From Rodentolepis nana (taxonomy: Eukaryota > Platyhelminthes > Cestoda > Cyclophyllidea > Hymenolepididae): a stretch of 19,054 nt of DNA. Location of the stretch: assembly GCA_900617975.1 (NCBI GenBank), contig UZAE01000729.1, forward strand, positions 1 to 19,054, given 5' to 3'. This document shows, piece after piece, positions 1 to 7,923 of the stretch (positions within the stretch are counted from its first letter, which is position 1; each line of letters begins with the position of its first letter). The notes beneath the pieces are model-generated. The model did not search any database, was not told the origin of the DNA, and saw only the letters and a list, made by a program, of their open reading frames with translations. Both the position numbers and the translations under genes were made by a program.

Positions 1-47
1 CGTGGTGCACCCTGGGCAACGTATACTCATACGGCAAAAAAGTCTAT
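1..47 (+). ncRNA. HDV-like ribozyme, 3' part only (copy 1)
   Basis: The visible part gives the end of L3, P3 strand GGT, P1 3' strand GCACCCT, the catalytic strand GGGCAAC, P4 (GTAT / ACTC loop / ATAC), joiner GGCAAAA and P2 3' strand ending at 47. Every visible base matches the best-preserved copies. The 5' strands of P1, P2 and P3 lie outside the window, so integrity cannot be judged. Confidence 0.7.
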
Positions 48-294
48 TAACCGGCAGTTGACTTCTCACTTCAAACTATATTGACCTGACTGTATGCCAT
101 ATTCGACTACTTTCACAGTACTCACCTCACCTTTTTTCTACCTTTTCTACCTTCGTCGTTGAAATGCTCTTCTGTCCCCCCCCCTCTCGAATCTTTTTCA
201 CTTTGATGTTCCTTCCCCGCTGTGAAGCCTGAAGTCAACTAAAGGGCTAATGATAACCATCAAAACGCCTGCCATTTGATATAAATAAATAAAT
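1..294 (+). mobile_element. RzS SINE-like retroposon copy 1, 5' end cut off by the window
   Basis: This copy starts inside the ribozyme head, at loop L3, because the window begins there. It runs through the unique body to the conserved 3' motif (CCATTTGATATAAATAAAT) and an (AAAT)n tail. It is clearly similar to the copy at 17935-18249 and shares with it a diagnostic middle segment near 145-171 that the minus-oriented copies lack. The body contains AGTTGACTTC at 56-65 and its reverse complement at 231-240. No protein is encoded. A GAAA tract follows the tail directly (294-310), so the exact 3' end and the target duplication cannot be fixed. Confidence 0.85.
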
Positions 295-310
295 GAAAGA
301 AAGAAAGAAA
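294..310 (+). repeat. (GAAA)4 simple repeat
   Basis: Four GAAA units follow the AAAT tail of RzS copy 1. They may be a variant extension of the retroposon tail or part of the target site. Confidence 0.8.
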
Positions 311-1064
311 CTCCTTTTAAGAGCACATATGAAATCAGTGGAATACCTGAAAGTGCATTATACATCAACTTCTGTTTATGTGGCTAATGACGATATGATG
401 TTGCATAAATCAGTCTGAAATTGTGTAAAAGCTCATGCAATCTACGAAAACATTCAAGCTTAAAATCGCTTCAACATGACTTGCCTCAAATCCAAACACA
501 TCAAGCAATAATAGGTTCAAATTCACTCTTTTTGAACACCTAATAAATAAAATATTCCTCTAAAATGTAGGCAAGAAATCTTTTTATTCTTTTTTCATAA
601 CCAGAACTCATGCATTATCCAACAAGATCTAGCCCCTTAAATGCCTTGGCCAGTGAAAGCACATTTGAAGGGAATTAAAGTTCGTTTAACATTCCAAGCG
701 ATAGGCATTGGAGGACGATAAATGCCAAAATACGAGGAAGTCATTCTCGATTAACCCGTTTTTTTTTCAAAATCAGCTCACACAAAATGTAGGCGAGGGT
801 AAGCAAACAGTTTAACGATCTATACCCAGGATCCTTTTGTGTGCTCCTAAAGTCAGGCTTCTTGATCTACAGTGATCTTAGTCTTCCTGGGCCTATTTAA
901 AATCTCTTATCTTATTCCGATGCATCTGTATTCTACGCGGTTAAAGGCCGTATCGTTAACACTATCAACAGCCTTTGCAAATTATTCGCCAAATACTGTG
1001 TACCAAATTTTAGTGTATCGGAAATGACACCTAATTTAATTCCATTTGCTTTGTGTACTTTTTT
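311..1064. other. Non-coding spacer between RzS copies 1 and 2
   Basis: AT-rich sequence without a long open frame or recognisable repeat. It separates two RzS copies in opposite orientation and would be the loop of a fold-back formed by them. Confidence 0.6.
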
Positions 1065-1078
1065 TGTAAATAAAATAT
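1065..1078. repeat. Target-site duplication of RzS copy 2 (left; right copy at 1343-1356)
   Basis: The 14 bases TGTAAATAAAATAT occur identically on both sides of the element. The right copy directly abuts CCCC, the complement of the element's 5' GGGG. On the element sense strand the duplication reads ATATTTTATTTACA. Confidence 0.9.
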
Positions 1079-1342
1079 TTATATCAAATGGCAGGCTTTA
1101 TGATAGTTATCATTAGCCCTTTAGCTGACTTCGGGCTTCACAGAGAGGAGGAGGGACATCAAAGTGACAAAAGTCGAGAGGAGGGACAAAATAATGATTG
1201 ACAGTTGTGAAAGAGTCAGGCAGACAAGTGTGATCATGGTAGTTTGAATTCAGAAGTCAACTGCCGGTTAGTAGATTTTTTTTCCGTATGAGTATACGTT
1301 GACCAGTGGGCACCACGTGGAGGTAAGTCTATTGCATACCCC
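1079..1342 (-). mobile_element. RzS SINE-like retroposon copy 2
   Basis: A minus-sense copy of 264 bp, bounded by a perfect 14-bp target duplication. The tail side is at 1079 and the ribozyme head at 1342. Compared with the 328-331 bp copies it lacks a block in the middle of the body, the part around the CACAAAGG..AAAAGGT and GTACTGTGAA segments. Head, body and 3' motif remain recognisable. It is inverted relative to copy 1 and direct relative to copy 3. Confidence 0.9.
1271..1342 (-). ncRNA. Decayed HDV-like ribozyme (copy 2)
   Basis: The layout is the same as in the other copies, but it is damaged. The catalytic strand reads GGTCAAC instead of GGGCAAC, the P1 3' strand reads GCCCACT, GGCAAA is changed to GGAAAA, and P2 has two mismatches. 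P3 and P4 survive. It is expected to be inactive now, although the insertion still starts exactly at the cleavage position. Confidence 0.7.
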
Positions 1343-1356
1343 TGTAAATAAAATAT

Positions 1357-1902
1357 CGCCCATCTTCACTATCCTCTTAATTCAAATATTCAAGATGAAA
1401 ACCTGGTCGATAATGTGGAAGATCAACCTCTTGTGTCGCAATACATATTCATATATATGTTCATCATAGCACCTTATATTGGTATCTGGTTCTGAGCTCA
1501 CCAATGGGAAAATCTTTATTCTTATTACACTGGATTACCATTCAAAGTAATAACGAAAGTAACGAAGACCTATTTGGACACATTGTACTTCTAAAATTTC
1601 AGGTCAATGCTACAGATCCTTTGGTAGACTTCGGAAAGACTACTGGTGAAATCAGCAACTGAATTTATTAATCAGCAGCTTACCTTGAAAGTTGTGTGAT
1701 ACAAATGAATACTTTTCAAATAGAATAATTTTAGCTAAAAGGTTACTAATAATTTTTCACAAGATTAAAATTTTTGTTAGATACCCAAAAAATATGAGTC
1801 ATTATCTTGTATAAAATTAACATCAATTATCGGGCTTCGATAGGACATTTTGATATGCTGGAAAGATGACAATAATGATAAAAATCAAAGAGTTTAGCAC
1901 AA
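1357..1902. other. Non-coding spacer between RzS copies 2 and 3
   Basis: AT-rich, with no supported gene. The short frame at 1866-2048 runs into the body of RzS copy 3 and is a repeat artefact. Confidence 0.55.
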
Positions 1903-1916
1903 CAATTGGGAAATAT
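1903..1916. repeat. Target-site duplication of RzS copy 3 (left; right copy at 2245-2258)
   Basis: CAATTGGGAAATAT on the left and CCATTGGGAAATAT on the right, 13 of 14 identical. On the element sense strand it begins ATATTT. The right copy abuts the complement of the first G of the ribozyme. Confidence 0.85.
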
Positions 1917-2244
1917 CTATTTCAAATGGCAGGCGTTATGATAGGTATCATTAGCCCTTTAGTTGACTTCGGGCTTCATAGAAAGGAAGATGAACATCAA
2001 AGTGGCAAAGAGTCGAGAGGGGGACAGAACAATGATTCACAGATGTAAAAGAGATAGACAGACAGACACAAAGGTAGAGAAAAGGTAAGGTAAGATGAGT
2101 ACTGTGGAATTATTCGAATATGAAATGCAGTGGGGTCATGGTAGTTTGAAGTCAGAAGTCAACTACCGGTTAATAGACTTTTTTGCCGTATGAGTATACG
2201 TTGCCCAGGGCGCATCACGTGGAGGTAAGTCTATCGCACACCGC
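1917..2244 (-). mobile_element. RzS SINE-like retroposon copy 3, near full length
   Basis: A minus-sense copy of 328 bp, one of the two longest. In element order it has the ribozyme head (2244 down to 2173), the AGTTGACTTC motif (as GAAGTCAACT at 2155-2164), the body, the complementary GAAGTCAACT motif (as AGTTGACTTC at 1961-1970), the 3' motif CATTTGA and a very short tail. The AAAT repeats are almost absent, so the tail was short at insertion or has eroded. Confidence 0.9.
2173..2244 (-). ncRNA. HDV-like ribozyme with point damage (copy 3)
   Basis: P2 is a perfect 8-bp ATAGACTT/AAGTCTAT. The catalytic strand GGGCAAC, P4 GTAT/ATAC and GGCAAAA are intact. P1 reads GCGGTGT against GCGCCCT, with a C-C clash at pair 2 and G-U pairs at pair 5 and pair 7. 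P3 has lost one pair (ACC against GAT). Activity is probably reduced. Confidence 0.8.
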
Positions 2245-2348
2245 CCATTGGGAAATATAATCAAAAGCATTTAATGTATAACTTGTGAATAAGCCATTAA
2301 TATTTAAATGTTAATCTAAAGTTACTCAAACTGACCTCATTGTTGGAA

Positions 2349-2624
2349 TGTAGCGTATTGCTACACTAGTAAAGCCAGACTGACTCAGAAATCTCCGTGA
2401 CAGGTTCTCCTGTATAAATCTAGACTCCCAGAGCTAGCTAAATTTTAGGCCAGCTATAGAGGAACCTGACTTATGGCATGGAACGCGTTTATTTAGGAAG
2501 TACATAGTGGTAAAAGTGTACACGCAGTAGGGTTAGTCATAATCAACATGGCGGATTCGCTTCTGATTGGCCATTGGATGTGCGCGCATGTGATCACGCG
2601 TTAGACGATGACGTGTCCCCCACA
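2349..2624 (+). mobile_element. LTR-like repeat, short copy A (possible solo LTR)
   Basis: This 276-bp segment begins TGTAGC and ends CCACA, the TG...CA pattern of long terminal repeats. It matches the 15835-16466 copy in order: a TGTAGCG..TTGCTAC hairpin start, TAGTAAAGCC, ACTCAGAAATCTC, one GGTTCTCC unit, CTAGACTCCCAGA, CAGCTATAG (TATA-like), CGCGTTTAT, GTGTACACGCAG, CTGATTGGCCA (CCAAT box on the other strand), GATGACG and GTGTCCC. No internal retrotransposon coding region adjoins it, and no clear target duplication flanks it. It could also be another kind of non-coding repeat. Confidence 0.55.
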
Positions 2625-2645
2625 TTCTTCTTCTTCTTCTTCTTC
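2625..2645 (+). repeat. (TTC)7 microsatellite
   Basis: A run of TTC units starts directly after the CCACA end of the LTR-like copy. Confidence 0.95.
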
Positions 2646-5600
2646 TGATTTATAAATAAAGAGACGATAATTGATATTTTAGCTCAAAGCTTTGAACTCA
2701 GTAAATTGAGTATAACTAACTACTTCGAAATGTATATTTGGCCAACTCTTTATTTGTTAAAAGTGAAATGAGTGCCCTCATAGTAAGTAATTGACAAGTG
2801 ACGTAATAATTTTTACCACAGGTATGTATATATATGTATGTATGCATGTATAAACAACTTTAATGCTTTCTTCAAACGAACTCGATTTAGCTTTTGGAAG
2901 ATATATGTTTGGGCAAAAATGAAAATGATCTGTAAACTACATTCGCAAACACAAACCTTCCCAATTTTTCCCTCATTTCCATTGATTGAAAACCTTTATG
3001 TCTGACGACAAAAAATCGGCAAAAAATTAGCATAAGCATTACTATCCTCAGTATTGACATTAGTAGTTATGATTTAATGATCCATTTAAAACGTCTGATA
3101 TCATCTTTTTATTCAATTCTCAAGTCTGGATAATTTCGCCCTCCTAATCTTAGAAGCATATGAAAGATACCTGACGACGCATTGGGTTTAATACGATCAC
3201 AATCAGGTTTCAGCATAATTTTACCCAGAAGGTAATTGCTCTTCACCAAAAAACCAACTCAATTTTATTTTTTCCCTATTTTTTGGTGAAATGTTGCTTC
3301 GCAATCAGGTGGTAGCACAATGGTCTGAATTTTAAAATACTCTGGAAGATGTAGAAGCTCATTAAATGCTCCTGAAATTTACAATTAGGACTATGCGCCA
3401 TAATTAGATTATAAGTCATTCGCTCAAAATGGCAAAAAAATGAGGCATTCTTCTTGGCCGAATAAAAGTCAATTTAAAACGCTATTCAGTGCCATTCGTT
3501 AGAGTAGTCTCTTAAAAGGGTTTCGTTATAATTGGTCACCAACAAAACGACACGTTAATAGATCCTCAGTAGTGGACAAATATGCGCGATAGTAAGTAGA
3601 TACTCCAGTCACAAATTTACTTGTGCTAATTGTTAGCCTAAATTTAATGCGCTAACTGTTATGGAGGTGATTGATAAATGGAAGCGGAGAAAAAGTGATT
3701 GGCAGTGGCTAGAGGAGTTAATTAATGAAGTAATCCCATAGTGTCAAACTTTTTTGATAACTGAATATGATTCTCTCACATTTTTGCCAGGCTGTATCCT
3801 CAGACCTAGAAAATAAGTTAATCGATGCTTCATATGTATCCCTTTGTTACATCATGATGATGATGATGATTTCAAAATGAGTAAGGTTAAACAAAGAAAT
3901 AATGTTGTAAAACCAACGCATATTGACAAGCAGCGATTATAGAAATTTCGACCAAAAAGACAATCATTAAAAACGAATTTTTATGAAGTATAAATCATGC
4001 ATTATCAAGGTGATTAATTGCAAAGAATAAAATCAATAAATGATATCATAAATTGTAACGAACCATTCATTCACTGCTATGGTTATTTGAGAGTAAATTC
4101 CATGCACCTTTTAACTAAAAAACATCCAAATGCATCTACTGTGACCAGTCTACCGAAGATGGGCGTATAAAGTTTGCGATGACCACTATTTTTGTTAAAA
4201 CTATCTCGGAGACGGCAAAAATTACAGATATTTTAAGTTAAAATTGCGCTCATTTTAAATTGTATTTAAACCCGGAGAAGAGGCAGATATTTTACTGTAA
4301 ATTTAATGGCTTAGATGAAAAGCAGATAAGTGAATTTGTGTGCGTGTGCTCAAAATGAATTTATCTTGGATGATTGAATTTAAGGAAAAAACAATGACTA
4401 AAAGTCTTGTTTTATGGTGAATTTTTAGTTTTACATATCCATCGTAGGCGAATATACCTTAGAAAGCCCAGAGATGCTATTTGATTTGTCAAATATATGC
4501 GTTTCATGGGGAAGATAGTAATACGACACACTTGGAATCCCTTTTTACCTTCCAAGCGTCTTTTAATTACTCCGCCATCTCTGTTGACCCACAATTAAAA
4601 CCCAAACTAATCAAGGAATTACAATTTCGGCCAGTGTTTGCCTACATAAGCACCATTATTGTTCATTTTCATAAAAGGAATTCGATTATTATGATTGACA
4701 TGGTTTCACTGCATGGTATTGGCTGAAGGCAACTTGTATGCCCTGAATTCTGGTCGAACCCCGGTTGGTTAAACGTTTGTTTCTAATGGAATTATTCGCC
4801 TCACACTCTGTTGTTCAATAGCCAAGGTGATATTTACGGTATGGCATCGTTTAATTTTGCATAATTCTAATGTAAATTGGATTTAGAAAAAGCTTTACTT
4901 TAAATTCAAATGGACTAAATTATGAAATAATCGATGCACATTTAGTTGTCCGATAGATCAATTAGTCCTATTATTATAAACGTGTGTCCGCCCACCTCTC
5001 ATTGATTCACGCATTTAGCATCTGGAACTAGGGGCAATACATGGTAAAAGTACTTTTTAACACTGCTTCATTGTTACTCAGTTCGAGTGGTTATCCATCT
5101 CATTTAAAATTTCACAGACGCATTGCCGATGCTTGTTTTCGACTTTTTCAATTTTTTCCCATGCTCTCTTAAAATTCATCATTATTCGAATTTGTGGTGA
5201 GCAATATCCTTGTAATCTAGCTTGCTGTAACAGTTACTTTCATTTATTATTAGATCATCACACACTGCCAGTCTCACCAGATTTAAGCTTTGCATTTTCT
5301 CTATTCAGGATGTATATTCAAATAGGGCGCAGCTATGACTACTAGAGTTGCATACTTCAAAAAATTCTTTCCTGTGTGGTTTATACACATTTTGAAGGTG
5401 AAAATTAAAACCACAATGCATTTCCGCCTTTACTTACATCTGTTGGTTCAAGGTCACTCATAAAAGTGTAACAAACTCGACATCAAACAAACAAATGACT
5501 TTACACTTCATATAAAAATAACATATAATAATATAAATACGATCAAAACAAAGTAATACATACTTTCAAGTGGCACTGTTTGCTATAATAGCAATGAGAA

Positions 5601-6413
5601 ATTCAGGCGTGGTATTTAATTGCTTCAAAGTACTCCTGTCTGTAACTTGACAAAGGCACCAATTATTATGCCTGATTGAACTCACTTTAGATCCAAATGA
5701 ATGCACTACTTAATCACCGGTGTGCGCGCGGAAAATGATTGATAGAAGGTAATGATTAATATACCATTATAAAATAATGGGGTTTGGTTTTAACCTGAAG
5801 GAATACTGTACCATAAAGTAATTGAACTTATTGATTTGTGTTCACAACCAACAATCAGAGCTACAAGAAGTAGGGAGTGAATTTTCATCAATTACAAAAA
5901 TTATCTTGGAGGCAATTCAGCCACTTAAATTAATATATAATTTCTTTTAAACTTTTGTAATATAAATGAGCTTTCGAACATCGCTACCTATATTGGAACG
6001 ACTAAGAGATCCTCAGTATACAAATGTGAACGGAAACTAAAAACGATCGCAACCATAGGGAAATTTTTCTAAGTCGTGCTAATATTCAAAAAGTAATTTC
6101 AAGGTCAAGTTATACAAAACAAAGCTGAATTTTATTAATTTAATGCCTATTGCTCGCTAACATAATTACGAATAATTTTATAAAAGTAAATGCGTTTGAA
6201 TAATCATGAATGGAAGGTGAGAGTTTTATTTAAAAACGTTCAAACTCGAAATAAATATTTTTTAAGCAAATATTATAAAGCGACTTAGTAAAAAATTTAC
6301 TAACTAAGTATTCATCCAAAAGTGGATTGCACTAAACCAGATAAAATGTTGTGAAATCGATGCAACAAAAATTGCTCTCGGTTCAATTTCTCTATAAAAT
6401 ATAGAATAAATAA
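2646..6413. other. Long non-coding stretch with no supported gene
   Basis: About 3.8 kb of AT-rich DNA. The open frames of 60-81 codons (for example 4481-4726 plus and 5133-5345 plus) show no recognisable domain, balanced composition or splice-site support and fit chance. A TATATATGTATGTATGCATG tract lies near 2825 and an (ATG)n tract near 3853-3870. The last few hundred bases before 6414 lie downstream of the double-C2 gene. Confidence 0.5.
3853..3870 (+). repeat. (ATG)n microsatellite
   Basis: About six ATG units. Some RTE-type LINEs end in short tandem repeats of this sort, but no LINE sequence was recognised upstream, so it is called a plain microsatellite. Confidence 0.85.
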
Positions 6414-6419
6414 TTTATT
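6414..6419 (-). promoter_or_regulatory. Candidate poly(A) signal for the double-C2 gene
   Basis: TTTATT on the plus strand reads AATAAA on the minus strand, about 235 bp after the stop codon at 6653. No canonical hexamer was seen closer to the stop. In such AT-rich DNA the hexamer is common, so the assignment is tentative; another lies at 6215-6220. Confidence 0.4.
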
Positions 6420-6652
6420 TCTTACATAATGAATATTTGAATTAAGAGAACATGATTAATTCACAATCTAATTCAAGAGAGAAAAGAGTGATCTAATGTA
6501 GCAAGTAAAATAAACCTTATTTTCCTTGAGAAATCACAAATTTTGGTTCATCAATTGAAACAGAGACACGCAGAGTGTACGGCAGATAGTAAATTCATGA
6601 TAAACATAAGCGTGCAATTGGAGAGAGAAGATACAGTGGAGTGAGTGACAGT

Positions 6653-7846
6653 CTATTGAGTATTCACTTTTAGGTTAAGGGAATGCCACATTGCTACAGG
6701 TCTGCCAGGATTCTGCATCATTTCAAACCACTGCTTCTGGTTCGAAGCCTCATTCACAGTGGATCCAAGGAGGACTTTTCCAAAGGTTCTTATAAGTCCA
6801 CTATGTGATTTATATTTCAAACTCAAAGTAAGATCCGCCATCGCAAGTTTGTCCTTTCTAACATGGAATATTAAATTATTGCCATAGTAGGGATTATTTG
6901 TTCCACTTCGGGTCTCAGTCTTCTTATTCACTAGCTTCTTATTTCCAATGTGAAGCGTTGCTGAGATTAGAGTGTCTGGATACCTTCCATGATAAAGGGG
7001 GAGAGCTAACTGCCTAGCTTCAAGAATATTCACGTGCAGTTCTTCAGCCTGAGGTAAACTCTTAAGAACAACACAAATTTGGCCGGGTTCATCATCTGCG
7101 CCCATAGAAGAGCCTAAATATCCTACGATTTCGTGTGTTTTACCGACGTAGTTCTCCATGGGAATATCTTCCAGATTGACGTAAACTTCTCCGATGACAA
7201 GGTCCTTCAAATTTGGATCATAATCGTAGACAATAAGACGGATATGAGTAAGTTTGAGAAGATCGTAAGGGATCTTATAGTTGAATTGCTCATTGAAACT
7301 AGCACTGGAGCAGTTTTGTTTGACATCAGTTTTATTTATTGGGATCTTCTGTTTATTTTTCTGTTTGGCCTTACCAACTGGTTCATCGATCACAACAACC
7401 ACTTTAACGTAAGGATCCAATTGATCAGATGCTGATTTGGCGGTGAGATCTTGGACTTGAATAACTCCAACCTTGAGTTCATTGGATTTCATGGTATATT
7501 CTAGAGAGTATTCCAAGATTCCTAGGTTGTCCACAACGCCATAACGACTAGGCAACTGATCCACGTAAAGAGATGGCATTTTCTGGTAGGTAGCTTTATG
7601 CTTTTGACGTTTATTGCACAGGCACCTGCAGATACAAACAAGACCAATGCAACCGAGGAGAATAGCAATGAAGATGAGAATAAGAACAAATATGAGTAAA
7701 GCGCTCCCCGTGATGTTTAGAACTCCACCGGCCCACGCAAGAAACGGATCTGACATCAATTTGTCTGTTGTTGTGGAGTTAGCATCGTAAGCCAGTGTAA
7801 TCAAAGCATCATTTACGTTGTTATTATCGATTGCCAAGTTGATCAT
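6653..7846 (-). CDS. Synaptotagmin-like double-C2 membrane protein, probably calcium-independent
   Basis: The 397-residue protein has synaptotagmin order: a short N-terminal segment (N-glycosylation sequon NST at 23), one membrane helix at about 46-72, and a juxtamembrane cysteine cluster (66, 71, 73, 75, 77) typical of palmitoylated synaptotagmins. C2A follows at about 108-232 (DPYVKV from 144, FNEQF, VYDYD) and C2B at about 254-392, ending in WHSL (387-390), a synaptotagmin hallmark. The family docks and fuses vesicles through phospholipid and SNARE binding. C2A keeps three calcium aspartates (144, 208, 210), but the first site is Ser138 and the fifth is shifted (Leu216, with Asp215 beside it). 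C2B has none of the five at the expected places. A basic insert lies at about 160-172. The frame is uninterrupted over both C2 domains, without introns. ATG at 7846 is the first in-frame ATG (G at -3, A at +4). The frame is open back to a stop at 7922-7924, so an upstream spliced exon could lengthen the N-terminus. The exact paralogue is not identified. Confidence 0.88.
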   Translation of the reverse strand: MINLAIDNNNVNDALITLAYDANSTTTDKLMSDPFLAWAGGVLNITGSALLIFVLILIFIAILLGCIGLVCICRCLCNKRQKHKATYQKMPSLYVDQLPSRYGVVDNLGILEYSLEYTMKSNELKVGVIQVQDLTAKSASDQLDPYVKVVVVIDEPVGKAKQKNKQKIPINKTDVKQNCSSASFNEQFNYKIPYDLLKLTHIRLIVYDYDPNLKDLVIGEVYVNLEDIPMENYVGKTHEIVGYLGSSMGADDEPGQICVVLKSLPQAEELHVNILEARQLALPLYHGRYPDTLISATLHIGNKKLVNKKTETRSGTNNPYYGNNLIFHVRKDKLAMADLTLSLKYKSHSGLIRTFGKVLLGSTVNEASNQKQWFEMMQNPGRPVAMWHSLNLKVNTQ

Positions 7847-7923
7847 CTCTCCCCGCTGGACAAAGAAGTTATCATGAATCTCAGAGTTCTTGTGGCGCAC
7901 TGATGCTTGAATAAAGTTCTGTC

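Noticed and set aside
1079..1342. RzS as a DNA transposon (MITE)
   Set aside because: The element ends are not inverted repeats of each other. It has an AAAT-type tail, variable 5' truncation and 13-14 bp duplications, as expected for a retroposon.
1866..2048. 60-codon plus-strand frame
   Set aside because: Most of it is read antisense from the body of RzS copy 3; similar frames arise from other copies of the repeat, which is non-coding.
3853..3870. 3' end of an RTE-type LINE ending in (ATG)n
   Set aside because: No LINE coding similarity was recognised upstream; a microsatellite is enough to explain it.
7133..7435. 100-codon plus-strand frame
   Set aside because: It lies entirely antisense to the C2A and C2B coding sequence of the double-C2 gene and has no domain of its own.
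7847..7900. Extension of the double-C2 protein to a GTG codon at 7900
   Set aside because: GTG is not a usual eukaryotic start; the first in-frame ATG is at 7846. The open frame upstream is noted, but no start lies in it.
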